From Crossiella sp. CA-258035 (lineage in GTDB: Bacteria > Actinomycetota > Actinomycetes > Mycobacteriales > Pseudonocardiaceae), in NCBI RefSeq assembly GCF_030064675.1, contig NZ_CP116413.1, forward strand, positions 8,585,501 to 8,649,500: a DNA stretch of 64,000 nt. The letters run 5' to 3'. The position numbers were made by a program, and so were the translations under genes. The notes under the pieces were generated by a model. It was not told the origin of the DNA, did no database searches, and saw only the letters and a list, made by a program, of their open reading frames with translations. This document shows, piece after piece, positions 53,857-62,438 of this stretch (the first letter of the stretch is position 1; each line of letters begins with the position of its first letter).

Positions 53857-54431
53857 CTCTTTTCCGCGGCCAGTTCCTGAACCACCGGCAACAGCTCGCT
53901 GTCGGTGAGCTTGCTCAGGAACACCGCGGCCACCCGGTGCTGCCGGTCCAGCAGGATGGTGGAGGGCACCGCGTTGCGCGGGTAACCGCGCAGGCCCAGC
54001 AACGACCGGCCGGGCGGGTCGTAGATGGACGGGTAGGTCTGCTTGTGGTCGCGCACGAAGTCGGCCGCGGCGCTGCGGATCTCGTCCCGCAGGTCGATGC
54101 CGAGGAACTGCACGCCGGAGTCCTTGGTCTGCTCGAAGACCCGCTCCAGGTCGTCCACCTCGTCCCGGCAGGGCGGGCACCAGCTGCCCCACAGGTTGAG
54201 CACCACGACCTTGCCCGGGTAGTCCGAGGTCTTGATCGTCTTGCCCTCTTCGAGCAGGTTGTCCCCGCTGAGCACCGGCGACTTCTGCCGCTTGGCCGGC
54301 TCGTACCGGATCCGGGTCTGGCCGCCGGGGGCGACGAACTCGAAGTCGCCGCCGGTGGCCACCGCGTCGGTGCCGGTGGCGCAGCCGGTCAGCACCAGCG
54401 CGGCCAGCAGCGCGGGCAGCAGTCGCCTCAT
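53853..54431 (-). CDS. resA: Membrane-anchored thioredoxin-like protein ResA
   Basis: 192 residues. Lipobox LTGC (C17), then a TlpA/ResA-like thioredoxin fold with W84-C85-P-P-C88 and cis-Pro region GYPRNAVPSTILLD. It reduces apocytochrome c cysteines before heme attachment. The ATG overlaps the upstream phosphatase stop (ATGA). Confidence 0.93.
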   Translation of the reverse strand: MRRLLPALLAALVLTGCATGTDAVATGGDFEFVAPGGQTRIRYEPAKRQKSPVLSGDNLLEEGKTIKTSDYPGKVVVLNLWGSWCPPCRDEVDDLERVFEQTKDSGVQFLGIDLRDEIRSAAADFVRDHKQTYPSIYDPPGRSLLGLRGYPRNAVPSTILLDRQHRVAAVFLSKLTDSELLPVVQELAAEKS

Positions 54432-55057
54432 GCCCCGGTCACCCTCGGGTCGGTGCGGCCGACCGGCTCGCGGTAAACGATCCGGACCAGCTCCTCGTCC
54501 TGGAAGACCAGGCTGGTCAGCGAGGCCAGCGAGCACTGGCGGCGGCGCGGGTCGTGCCACATCCGGCGGCCCTCCAGGAACCGGCGCACGGTCCAGATCG
54601 GCAACTGGTGGGACACGCAGACCGCCTCGTGCCCGGCCGCGGCCACCCTGGCCCGGTGCACCGCGCCCAGCATCCGGTGCGCGATGTGCAGGTAGGGCTC
54701 GCCCCAGGACGGGCGGAACGGGTTGTACAGCTTGGCCCAGTGCCGGGGCGAGCGCAGCGCGCCGTCGCCGACGGAGACCTTGAGGCCCTCGAACTTGTTC
54801 GCCGACTCGATCAGCCGGTCGTCCACCGCGACCTCCAGCTGGTGCGAGTCGGCCAGCGGCCGGGCGGTCTGCTGCGCGCGCTCCAGCGGCGAGGCCACCA
54901 CGTGCGTGATGTCCCGCTCGTTGAGGTGCTCGGCGACCAGCTTCGCCTGCTGCTGACCCGCGCCGGAGAGCCGGAACCCGGGCAGGCGGCCGTAGAGGAT
55001 GCCGTTGGGGTTGTAGACCTCGCCGTGCCGGAGCAGGTGGACCACGGTGCGCGTCAC
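54428..55057 (-). CDS. Histidine phosphatase (phosphoglycerate mutase-like) family protein
   Basis: 209 residues. RHG motif [33 protein letters not shown] and the second catalytic histidine in [19 protein letters not shown]. Substrate unknown. The position between hemL and resA is conserved in M. tuberculosis (Rv0525 context). GTG 55057 overlaps the hemL stop. Confidence 0.9.
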   Translation of the reverse strand: MTRTVVHLLRHGEVYNPNGILYGRLPGFRLSGAGQQQAKLVAEHLNERDITHVVASPLERAQQTARPLADSHQLEVAVDDRLIESANKFEGLKVSVGDGALRSPRHWAKLYNPFRPSWGEPYLHIAHRMLGAVHRARVAAAGHEAVCVSHQLPIWTVRRFLEGRRMWHDPRRRQCSLASLTSLVFQDEELVRIVYREPVGRTDPRVTGA

Positions 55058-56391
55058 GAGTTCTCCTTGGCTGCCGCCGCGGCCGCCGCGGCGTGCGGCA
55101 GGGCCTCGGTGATCCGCTCGAAGGCCCGCTCGTCCAGCGCCGCGGAGACGAACCACGCCTCGAACGCGCTGGGCGGCGGGTACACGCCACGAGCCAGCAG
55201 CTCGTGGAAGAACGGGGCGAACCGCCAGGTCTGGGCCGCCTTGGCGCCCTCGTAGTCGCGCACCGGGTCCTCGGTGAAGAACACGCTGACCAGGTTGCCC
55301 GCGTACTGCACCCGGTGCGCCACGCCCTCGGCGGTGAGCGCGTCGGCCAGCAGCGAGCCCAGCTTGCGCGCGTTGGTGTCCAGCGCGGTGTAGACCTCGG
55401 CGGTGGCGTTGCGCAGCGTGGCCAGGCCCGCGGCCACCGCCACCGGGTTCCCGGACAGCGTGCCCGCCTGGTAGACCGGCCCGGCCGGGGCCAGCCGCGC
55501 CATCACGTCGGCCCGCCCGCCGAAGGCCGCCGCGGGCAGCCCGCCGGACATCACCTTGCCGAAGGTGTAGAGGTCGCCCGCGACCCCCTCCACGCCGTAC
55601 CAACCGGCCGGGGAGACCCGGAACCCGGTCATCACCTCGTCCATCACCAGCAGCGCCCCGTTGGCCGAGCACAGCTCCTTGAGCCCGGCGTTGAAACCGG
55701 CCTCCGGCGCCACCGCGCCCATGTTGCCCGCGGCCGCCTCGGTGATCACGCAGGCGATGTCACCGCCGTGCTCGGCGAAGGCCGCGCGCACCGCGTCCAG
55801 GTCGTTGTAGGGCAGCACCAGGGTGTCCTCGGCCTGCGCGCCGGTCACGCCGGGCGTGGTGGGCAGTCCCAGCGTGGCCACACCTGACCCGGCCTGGGCG
55901 AGCAGCGCGTCCACGTGCCCGTGGTAGCAGCCGGCGAACTTGACCACCTTGCGGCGCCCGGTGAACCCGCGGGCCAGCCGGATCGCGCTCATGGTCGCCT
56001 CGGTGCCGGAGTTGACCAGCCGCACCTGCTCCACCGGGGCCACCCGGGAGATGATCTCCTCGGCCAGCTCGATCTCGCCCTCGGTCGGCGTGCCGAAGGA
56101 CAGCCCGCTGCTCGCGGCCCGCTGCACCGCCTCGACCACCGCGGGATGCGCGTGCCCGAGGATCATCGGCCCCCAGGACGCGACCAGGTCCACGTATTCG
56201 TTGCCGTCGGCGTCGGTGAGGTACGCGCCCTGTCCCTTGACCATGAACCGCGGCGTGCCACCCACCGCCTGGAAGGCCCGGACCGGGGAGTTCACTCCAC
56301 CCGGTGTGGCCTTGGCCGCCCGGTCGAACAGGGCACGGGAGGTGGCGACGGAGGCTTCGTCACTGCGGTTGCTCACTGGCGTCGACGTCAC
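55054..56391 (-). CDS. hemL: Glutamate-1-semialdehyde 2,1-aminomutase
   Basis: PLP enzyme making 5-aminolevulinate in the C5 heme pathway. 445 residues. Catalytic lysine K279 in [31 protein letters not shown] near the start; [18 protein letters not shown] 56391 is chosen ([14 protein letters not shown]); an upstream start at 56475 falls in the terminator. The C-terminal [11 protein letters not shown] run is unusual. It feeds the same pathway as hemB at the window end. Confidence 0.95.
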   Translation of the reverse strand: MTSTPVSNRSDEASVATSRALFDRAAKATPGGVNSPVRAFQAVGGTPRFMVKGQGAYLTDADGNEYVDLVASWGPMILGHAHPAVVEAVQRAASSGLSFGTPTEGEIELAEEIISRVAPVEQVRLVNSGTEATMSAIRLARGFTGRRKVVKFAGCYHGHVDALLAQAGSGVATLGLPTTPGVTGAQAEDTLVLPYNDLDAVRAAFAEHGGDIACVITEAAAGNMGAVAPEAGFNAGLKELCSANGALLVMDEVMTGFRVSPAGWYGVEGVAGDLYTFGKVMSGGLPAAAFGGRADVMARLAPAGPVYQAGTLSGNPVAVAAGLATLRNATAEVYTALDTNARKLGSLLADALTAEGVAHRVQYAGNLVSVFFTEDPVRDYEGAKAAQTWRFAPFFHELLARGVYPPPSAFEAWFVSAALDERAFERITEALPHAAAAAAAAKENS

Positions 56392-56431
56392 TGCTCCAGT
56401 GTCGCAACACCCGAGCTGGTGGTGTCGTGGG

Positions 56432-56473
56432 GGCTGGTGTGCCCGAGCGATAAACCGCTCGGGCACACCAGCC
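56432..56473. terminator. Strong hairpin terminator upstream of hemL
   Basis: Perfect 18-bp stem (56432-56449 with 56456-56473) and six-base loop ATAAAC. It follows the small secreted protein gene on the minus strand and insulates hemL. No U tract; GC-rich actinomycete type. Confidence 0.85.
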
Positions 56474-56539
56474 ACCTGGGAGATCCACGAAACTGCTTCG
56501 CAATTACCGCGAAAATGGCGGAATGCGCTGAGCAGCTAC

Positions 56540-56818
56540 TCAGTTCTCCGAAGCGCTCTCCATCTCGGCTTCGATGCACGCGCCGTCGTACTTCTTGTTC
56601 AGCGCGTCGACCGGCACCAGGCCGACCTCGGGGTCGTCCAGGCACACGGGCAGCTGGATGTTCGTGTTGTTCAGGACCTCGATGACGGCGTCATCGTTCT
56701 TGAAGAACTGGGACGCCGGGTGGCGGTCGCTCTTCGTGTCCTCGTCCGCCATGGCCGTGGCAGTGCCACCCAGCATCGCACCGGCAGCGGCCAGCAACGC
56801 AACAGTCTGCTTGATCAC
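56540..56818 (-). CDS. Small secreted protein with two cysteines
   Basis: 92 residues: signal peptide of 24 residues (ending AMA) and a mature acidic domain with NDDAVIEVLNNTNIQLPVCLDDPEVGLVPVDALNKKYDGAC. The two cysteines may form a disulfide. The Asn/hydrophobic pattern recalls small surface proteins of sporulating actinomycetes (rodlin- or chaplin-like), but no clear family match. GTG start at 56818 with GAGAGG 11 bases upstream; isolated gene with its own terminator. GC is lower than in its neighbours. Confidence 0.65.
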   Translation of the reverse strand: MIKQTVALLAAAGAMLGGTATAMADEDTKSDRHPASQFFKNDDAVIEVLNNTNIQLPVCLDDPEVGLVPVDALNKKYDGACIEAEMESASEN

Positions 56819-57212
56819 TTGAGACTAACCTCTCGGATTGTTGCTTGTCACCCGGCAAGAAGCCGGATGCGCAGAAGCTAGCGGATCTCAACTTGTCGAT
56901 TGCCCCGCATCACCCATCCAACGAATGAACCGCCCGGGAAACTCGCAGGTCACGCCGCAGGCGCGGCGGATGCCAATTCACACTTTCCGGTTCCGTCATT
57001 CTTTTGGTACGCCGACACGCCCGGATCGCCAGGCAGCCGGGGCGGCGGAATAACCCGAAAGAAGAGGTTTCAGCCGCCCGCACCGCGTCGAGCTGCACTG
57101 ATGGCGGCCGTCGTCACACCCGACTCGGGGCACGCCAAGTCACACTGCGTCACGGAAGGTGATGTTCGCCGAGGTGTCGCCAGGCCCGGCGCCGGGGCCT
57201 GGCGACCTCCGC
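56819..57212. other. Intergenic region between the small secreted gene and the ABC permease
   Basis: Nearly 400 bases. The first 80 hold the likely promoter of the small secreted protein; the last 40 hold the terminator of the ABC operon (57176-57206). Between about 56900 and 57170 I see mixed-composition sequence with short open frames on both strands, no ribosome sites and no conserved domain. Nothing else recognisable. Confidence 0.6.
57176..57206 (-). terminator. Terminator of the MacAB-like operon
   Basis: Perfect 12-bp stem (57176-57187 with 57195-57206), seven-base loop, just past the permease stop at 57213. Confidence 0.8.
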
Positions 57213-58412
57213 TCACTCGTGCCGCAGCGCCTGGATCGGGTGCAGCTTGCTGGCCCGGTTCGCCGGCAGCGCGCCGAAGAACAGCCCGATCAGCGCCGAG
57301 ACGCCGAAGGCCAGCAGCACCGAGGAGGGCACCACGGTCAGTTGCAGGCCACGGATGCTGAACTGCCCGGCGACCAGCCCGACCACCACGCCGAGGAAGC
57401 CGCCGAACATGCTCAGCATGGTGGCCTCGGCCAGGAACTGGCCCATGATCGCGCCCCTGGTGGCCCCGATGGCCTTGCGGATGCCGATCTCGCGGGTCCG
57501 CTCGGTCACCGTGACCAGCATGATGTTGGTGATGCCGACGCCGCCGATGAGCAGCGCGATGCCGCCGATGGCCAGGATCAGGTAGGTCAGCACGGTGTCG
57601 ATCTGCCTGCTGCTGCGGGTCAGCTCCCTGGGGTCGCTGATCTCGAAGTCGGCGGGCTTGTCCGCGTCGATGCGGTGCTTGGCCCGCAGCACCTGGTCGA
57701 TGGCGGCCCTGGCCTGGTCCATCTTCTCCACCGAGTGCGCCTGCACGGAGAACTGGCTCAGCGGCTGCTGCCCGGTCAGGGTGTTCTGCAGGGTGGACAG
57801 CGGCATGGCCAGCATCTCGTCGGTGGAGCGGCCGCGACCGCCCTCACCGGCCTCCTCCAGCACGCCGACCACCACGAACTGCATGCCGCTGATGATCACC
57901 TGCCGGTTCACCGGGTCCTGCCCGTTGAACAGCTCGCCGGCCAGCTTGCCGCCCATCACGATGACCTTGCGGGACTCGGTGACGTCGGCCTTGCTGAAGT
58001 AGGTGCCCCGCGCCAGCAGGGCGTTGTTCAGCTGGAAGAAGTCCGGGTGGGTGCCCAGCACCTGCGCGTTGTCCTTGGTGCGCACCCCGTCGTTGACCGA
58101 GCCCTGGCTCCACACCCCCGGCACCACCGCCTTGATCCGGTCGGCCAGCTCCGGCGCGGCCAGCGCCTCGGCGTCCTCCAGGGTCAGCGCGCGGCCAGGG
58201 CCGGACTCGGAGTACTTCTGGTAGACGCTCAGGGTGTGCGCGCCCAGGCTGTTGATGCTGTTCATGATCATGTTGGACGCGCCCTGGCCGACCGCGACGA
58301 TCACGATCACCGAGGCCACCCCGATCAGGATGCCCAGCGTGGTCAGGATCGAGCGGAGCTTGTTGGCCAGCAGGCCGCGCACCGCGGAGAAGAGGATCTC
58401 GCCCATCCTCAT
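57213..58412 (-). CDS. MacB-like ABC transporter permease
   Basis: 399 residues. N-terminal helix (LRSILTTLGILIGVASVIVIVAVG), large periplasmic MacB_PCD-type domain (about 45-270), then three C-terminal helices of the FtsX domain (LAIGGIALLIGGVGITNIMLVTVTERTREIGIRKAIGATRGAI). ATG 58412 overlaps the ATPase stop. Forms a mechanotransmission-type exporter with the two genes upstream; substrate unknown. Confidence 0.92.
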   Translation of the reverse strand: MRMGEILFSAVRGLLANKLRSILTTLGILIGVASVIVIVAVGQGASNMIMNSINSLGAHTLSVYQKYSESGPGRALTLEDAEALAAPELADRIKAVVPGVWSQGSVNDGVRTKDNAQVLGTHPDFFQLNNALLARGTYFSKADVTESRKVIVMGGKLAGELFNGQDPVNRQVIISGMQFVVVGVLEEAGEGGRGRSTDEMLAMPLSTLQNTLTGQQPLSQFSVQAHSVEKMDQARAAIDQVLRAKHRIDADKPADFEISDPRELTRSSRQIDTVLTYLILAIGGIALLIGGVGITNIMLVTVTERTREIGIRKAIGATRGAIMGQFLAEATMLSMFGGFLGVVVGLVAGQFSIRGLQLTVVPSSVLLAFGVSALIGLFFGALPANRASKLHPIQALRHE

Positions 58413-59146
58413 CGGGCCACCCCCACCGCGTGCCGGTTCGGCTGCTTGCGCTCCTCGTGCACGACCTTGCCGTCCACCATGTGCAGGATCCGGTGCGCGT
58501 GCTCGGCCACGTCCCGCTCGTGCGTGATCATCACGACCGTGCGGCCGGTGGCGTTGAGGCGGTCCAGGATGGCCAGCACCTCCGCGGTGCTCTTGGAGTC
58601 CAGGTTGCCGGTGGGCTCGTCGGCCAGCAGCAGCGCCGGTTCGGTGACCAGCGCGCGGGCGATGGCCACCCGCTGCTGCTGCCCGCCGGAGAGCTCGGTG
58701 GGCAGGTGCCCGACCCGGTCGGCCAGGCCGACGGTGTCCAGCGCGGCCAGCGCCCTGCGGCGGCGTTCGGCCTTGCGCAGCCCCGCGTAGCTCATCGGAA
58801 GCTCCACATTGGACAGTGCGTTGAACCTGGGGATCAGGTTGAAGGACTGGAACACGAACCCGATCTTCTGGTTGCGCACCCTGGCCAGCTGCCTCGGCTT
58901 CTGCTCGGCCACGTCGACCCCGTCGAGGAAGTACTCGCCCTCGGTGGCCGGGTCCAGGCAGCCGACGATGTTGAGCAGGGTGGACTTGCCGGAACCGGAG
59001 GCGCCCATGATCGCCACGTAGTCGCCGGTGGGCACCACGAGGTCGACCCCGGCCAGCGCGTGCACGGTGGCCTCGCCCATGCCGTAGGTCTTGCGCACCC
59101 CGCGCAGCTCGATGACCGGGTGGTTCCCGGGCGCGGGCTGGCTCAC
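58409..59146 (-). CDS. MacB-type ABC transporter ATP-binding protein
   Basis: 245 residues. Walker A GASGSGKST (48-56), Q-loop, signature LSGGQQQRVAIARAL, Walker B LLLADEPTGNLD and switch ITHERD, in the LolD/MacB class. GTG 59146 overlaps the adaptor-gene stop (GTGA). The C-terminal 20 residues are basic and unconserved. Confidence 0.95.
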   Translation of the reverse strand: MSQPAPGNHPVIELRGVRKTYGMGEATVHALAGVDLVVPTGDYVAIMGASGSGKSTLLNIVGCLDPATEGEYFLDGVDVAEQKPRQLARVRNQKIGFVFQSFNLIPRFNALSNVELPMSYAGLRKAERRRRALAALDTVGLADRVGHLPTELSGGQQQRVAIARALVTEPALLLADEPTGNLDSKSTAEVLAILDRLNATGRTVVMITHERDVAEHAHRILHMVDGKVVHEERKQPNRHAVGVAR

Positions 59147-60351
59147 CGGCCCACCCGGACCGGCGCGGACTTGCCGGGGAAGCCACCCTCCGGGAACCGG
59201 CCGGGGCCGCCGGAGTCCGACAGCAGCACCACGTCGCCCTCGCGCAGGCCGGAGGTGATCTCGATGATGTGGTCGCTGCGCACGCCCAGCTGCACCGGGG
59301 TCTGCTTGGGCTGGCCGTTCTCCAGCACCGTCACCGTGCTCTTGCCGTCCACCGTGCGCACCGCGCCGGAGGGCACCTGGAGCACCGCGTCCGCCTTGGC
59401 GGTGGTGACCACCACGTTGGCCGACTGGCCGGGCTTGAGCTCGGCCGAGGCCTCGTCCAGCTCCAGCAGCACGCCGTACTGGACCACGCCGGAGGAGCTG
59501 GCCGGCATCAGGTCCACCTGCACCACCTTGGCCGGGAACTTCTTGCCGCCCAAGGCGTTCACCGCGACCTGGGCGGTCTGACCGACCTTGACCTTGACGA
59601 TGTCGATCTCGGAGAAGGTGGCCGCGATCTGGTAGCCGGACAGGTCGGTGACGGTGAGGAAACCGCTGCCGGCGGAGGAACCGCCGCTGGGCGGCTGCGG
59701 GACGTCCGGGATGCCGCTGGGGCCGCCCCGGCCACCGCCGCCGCCCGGCCCGCCCTGGCCGCCGGTCGAACCGCCCGCGCCGCCGGTGTTGCCCGCGGAG
59801 GTGCCGCCACCGCCGGAGCGCTGGCCGACCGCGCCGTTCATCGCGGTGACCGTGCCGGCGAAGGGCGCGTAGATGGTGGTGGAGCGCACGGCGTCCTGGG
59901 CCTGCTCGACCTGGAGCTCGGCCTGCTTGACCTGGGCGTTGGGCCCGGTGACCGGCTGCTTGGCCTCCTTGGCCGCGGTCACCGCGGCCTTGGCGGACTC
60001 CAACTGGGCCTTGGCCGCCTCCAGCTGCGCCTTGGCCTGCCGGTCGTCCACGGTGGCCAGCTTCTGGTTCTTGCTGACCTTGTCGCCGAGCTTGACGAAG
60101 ACCTTGTTGACGATCGCGCTGGTGCCGAAGTCGACGTTGGCCGACCGGGAGGCGCGCAGGCTGGCCGCCGCCGACACGGTGTCGATGACCGAACCCTTGC
60201 TGACCGTGGCGGTGGGCGGACCGGTCGGACCGCGTTCGGCGGCCGAGGTCGGCGCCCACCAGCGGTACCCCAGGTATCCGCCACCGGCAACTACGACGAG
60301 AGCGACGACGCCGACAATGATCCACCTACGGCGTCGAGGACGTGGTGACAT
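59143..60351 (-). CDS. MacA/HlyD-like periplasmic adaptor with Gly-rich insertion
   Basis: 402 residues. One N-terminal helix (10-30), a lipoyl/barrel-sandwich half, an alpha-hairpin (QAKAQLEAAKAQLESAKAAVTAAKEA), a Gly/Ser-rich insertion at residues 177-230, then the second lipoyl half and beta-barrel. Adaptor of the operon, bridging the ABC exporter to the envelope. ATG 60351; TAGGGT lies six bases upstream and a palindromic operator overlaps the expected -35. Confidence 0.9.
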   Translation of the reverse strand: MSPRPRRRRWIIVGVVALVVVAGGGYLGYRWWAPTSAAERGPTGPPTATVSKGSVIDTVSAAASLRASRSANVDFGTSAIVNKVFVKLGDKVSKNQKLATVDDRQAKAQLEAAKAQLESAKAAVTAAKEAKQPVTGPNAQVKQAELQVEQAQDAVRSTTIYAPFAGTVTAMNGAVGQRSGGGGTSAGNTGGAGGSTGGQGGPGGGGGRGGPSGIPDVPQPPSGGSSAGSGFLTVTDLSGYQIAATFSEIDIVKVKVGQTAQVAVNALGGKKFPAKVVQVDLMPASSSGVVQYGVLLELDEASAELKPGQSANVVVTTAKADAVLQVPSGAVRTVDGKSTVTVLENGQPKQTPVQLGVRSDHIIEITSGLREGDVVLLSDSGGPGRFPEGGFPGKSAPVRVGR

Positions 60352-60383
60352 TTCGCCACCCTATCCACCCAGTGCATAGCTAG

Positions 60384-60402
60384 ATCAGGGGAATACCCTG
60401 AT
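60384..60402. promoter_or_regulatory. Palindromic operator before the MacAB-like operon
   Basis: ATCAGGG-GAATA-CCCTGAT, a perfect 7-5-7 inverted repeat 32 bases before ATG 60351. It covers the position expected for the -35 relative to the -10 TAGGGT at 60358-60363 (minus strand). Typical geometry for a repressor or response regulator site; the regulator is not in the window. Confidence 0.6.
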
Positions 60403-60447
60403 TTCCGGCGACTGTGACAGGGCTATTACACAGCAGGCGGCATCCGC

Positions 60448-60774
60448 TCAGGCGCGACGACGGCCCCGGGCCCTGGCGGCCAGCATGACCTGCCGGATGG
60501 CGTCCACCACGGCCAGCAGCGCGCACAGCGCGAGCAGCGTGGCCAGGCCGAGCCAGGGCCCGGCGTACCTGGTCAGCTCATACGGCGGCCCGCCCGGCTT
60601 GGCGTTGGGCAGGGTCATCGGGACCAGCCCGCGCTGCCAGGCCCAGCACGCGCCGAGCACCAGCAGCACCGCGAGCACCAGTTCCGCCAGTGCGACCAGC
60701 GCCCGCCATGGCTGGTGCAGCCGGGGCTGCGCGGGCGCCGCGGGCAACGGGCTCTCGGTCTGCGGGGAACTCAC
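60448..60774 (-). CDS. Small two-helix membrane protein
   Basis: 108 residues: helices at about 25-45 and 70-90, short loops, basic tail (ARARGRRRA). No family recognised. GTG 60774 is chosen as the start. Last gene of the hemB-led series. Confidence 0.6.
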   Translation of the reverse strand: MSSPQTESPLPAAPAQPRLHQPWRALVALAELVLAVLLVLGACWAWQRGLVPMTLPNAKPGGPPYELTRYAGPWLGLATLLALCALLAVVDAIRQVMLAARARGRRRA

Positions 60775-60787
60775 GCCGGACAGCTTC

Positions 60788-61246
60788 TCACGACCGCGCG
60801 TCCAACCGCCGTCGCAGTGCGTCACGCAGGCCCTCGGCGTCCCGCGCCCAGGCGAGCACCACCGAGTCGTCGGTCAGCCGCACCGGCAGCTCGTCGCAGC
60901 CCTTGGGCACGCTCCAGCCGCCGCCGAGCACCCTGGCCCCCACCGGCGCGCCCACCGCCTCGCCGACCTCGGCGATCCGCTCCACCGGCAGCTGCTCGCG
61001 ACCGCAGCGCAGGTGGTACGGGGTCAGCGCGACCGAGCACACCCGGCGCCGCGCCTGCACCCAGACCAGCGCGGCCACCCCGAACCCGCCGCCGATGAGC
61101 AGCCACGGCACCCAGTTCACCCGGCCGCCGGTGATCAGCTCGACCAGCAGCGCGACCGCGGCGAACCCCGGTCCCCACAGCACCGGCCACCAGCTGGAGC
61201 CGGGTTCGCCGTGCAGGACCGGGGCCGGTTCGTCGGGCTGGGTCAC
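60788..61246 (-). CDS. DUF3093-like membrane protein
   Basis: 152 residues. Two N-terminal helices (about 20-38 and 44-62) then a soluble domain: YHLRCGREQLPVERIAEVGEAV, a Gly-rich turn and VPKGCDELPVRLTDDSVVLAWARDAEGLRDAL. This agrees with actinobacterial DUF3093. Function unknown. GTG 61246 overlaps the stop of the gene before (GTGA). Confidence 0.72.
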   Translation of the reverse strand: MTQPDEPAPVLHGEPGSSWWPVLWGPGFAAVALLVELITGGRVNWVPWLLIGGGFGVAALVWVQARRRVCSVALTPYHLRCGREQLPVERIAEVGEAVGAPVGARVLGGGWSVPKGCDELPVRLTDDSVVLAWARDAEGLRDALRRRLDARS

Positions 61247-61668
61247 CGCGCGGTCTTCACCGCGATGAGCCAGTCGGTGCTGTTCCGCCACCAGGAGGTG
61301 AGCAGCGCCCCGGTGAGCAGGACCGCGATCAGCAGACCCTCCGCGGTCAGCCCCTGCCGCAGCATGAACACCAGCTGGAGCACCGCGGCGATGGTCAGCG
61401 CCAGCCGCGCCCAGCTGAAGCCGCGGCGCAGCAGCAGCCCGAAGCCCACGTAGATGATCCCGAAGAACACCATGGTGACGCTGTGGAAGGTCAGCAGGGT
61501 GGTGGCGACCTTCTCCGGGTCCGGCACCTTCTGCTGGGTCAGCGCGTCCCGCACGGTGCCGTACTGGGTCCAGTAGAAGATCGTGTTCAGCACGCCGAAG
61601 GTCGCGGTGGCCAGCCAGAGGCCAACCGCGATCCTGATCGAACCCGGGTGCGGCGAACCTGCCGCCAT
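61243..61668 (-). CDS. Four-helix membrane protein, unknown
   Basis: 141 residues, four hydrophobic segments (IRIAVGLWLATATFGVLNTIFYW, LLTFHSVTMVFFGIIYVGFGLLL, LALTIAAVLQLVFML, LLIAVLLTGALLTSWW). GFSWARLALTIAAVLQ resembles the [12 protein letters not shown] segment of the next two upstream proteins, so all three belong to one family. The ATG overlaps the upstream stop by one base. Confidence 0.7.
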   Translation of the reverse strand: MAAGSPHPGSIRIAVGLWLATATFGVLNTIFYWTQYGTVRDALTQQKVPDPEKVATTLLTFHSVTMVFFGIIYVGFGLLLRRGFSWARLALTIAAVLQLVFMLRQGLTAEGLLIAVLLTGALLTSWWRNSTDWLIAVKTAR

Positions 61669-62399
61669 CAGGCCTGCTTGAAGTAGAAGTTGGCGTTGCG
61701 GTGGAACATCAGCACGATGCCCGCGATGGCCAGCAGCGGCGGCAGGAAGCCCAGGTACATCGCGATCGAGGACATCGCCGGGACCTGGATCGGACCGTCG
61801 GCGGGCATGCTGGCCAGGATGCCGACACCGGCCAGGCCCAGCAGCCCGCTGAGGATGCCCAGGCCACCGAGCACGGTGAGCACGACCCGCGCCCAGTTCC
61901 GGCCGTTGCGCATGAACACCGCGAACATCACGAACAGCCCGGCCATGATGATGCCGAACACCATGCCGACGATGAGCGCGGTGCCGCCCGCGGACTCCAT
62001 GGTCTGCGCGAACCGCTCCTGCAGCTCCGGCGGCAGGTTGTTGACCTGCGAGCGCTGGAACTCCTGCAGTCCGGCCAGCTGCTCCTTGCTGCCGAGGTAG
62101 CCGAGCACGGAGCCGATCACGTAGATGACCGCGCCGGCCACCCAGACCCAGAAGGCCAGCTCGACCTGCTGCGGACGGGCGATCGCGCCACCGCCACCGG
62201 GCATGCCGGGGGGCAGGTGCTGGCCCTGCTGGCCGTACTGGCCGGGCTGTGCGTACTGCGGCTGCTGCCCGTACTGGGGCTGGCCGTAGCCGGGCTGCTG
62301 CTGCGGGTGCCCCTGCTGCGGGAAGCCCTGCGGGGTGGAGGGGTACCCCTGCTGGGGGTACTGCGGTTGACCCTGGTTGGGGTCGTACGGGTTGCTCAC
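61668..62399 (-). CDS. Pro/Gln/Gly-rich membrane protein, unknown
   Basis: 243 residues. Residues 1-75 are a low-complexity arm of repeated GYPQQ/YGQPQ-type units; after that come four membrane helices. [28 protein letters not shown] and terminal MFHRNANFYFKQA match the upstream paralogue. Such arms often mediate protein contacts at the cytoplasmic face. GTG start at 62399. Confidence 0.72.
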   Translation of the reverse strand: MSNPYDPNQGQPQYPQQGYPSTPQGFPQQGHPQQQPGYGQPQYGQQPQYAQPGQYGQQGQHLPPGMPGGGGAIARPQQVELAFWVWVAGAVIYVIGSVLGYLGSKEQLAGLQEFQRSQVNNLPPELQERFAQTMESAGGTALIVGMVFGIIMAGLFVMFAVFMRNGRNWARVVLTVLGGLGILSGLLGLAGVGILASMPADGPIQVPAMSSIAMYLGFLPPLLAIAGIVLMFHRNANFYFKQA

Positions 62400-62438
62400 G
62401 CGCTCACGCTAGGGCCGACCACCGACGCTGTCCAACGG

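Noticed and set aside
56900-57361. 153-codon plus-strand frame before the ABC operon
   Set aside because: No ribosome site or domain, and it runs through the ABC operon terminator into antisense of the permease gene.
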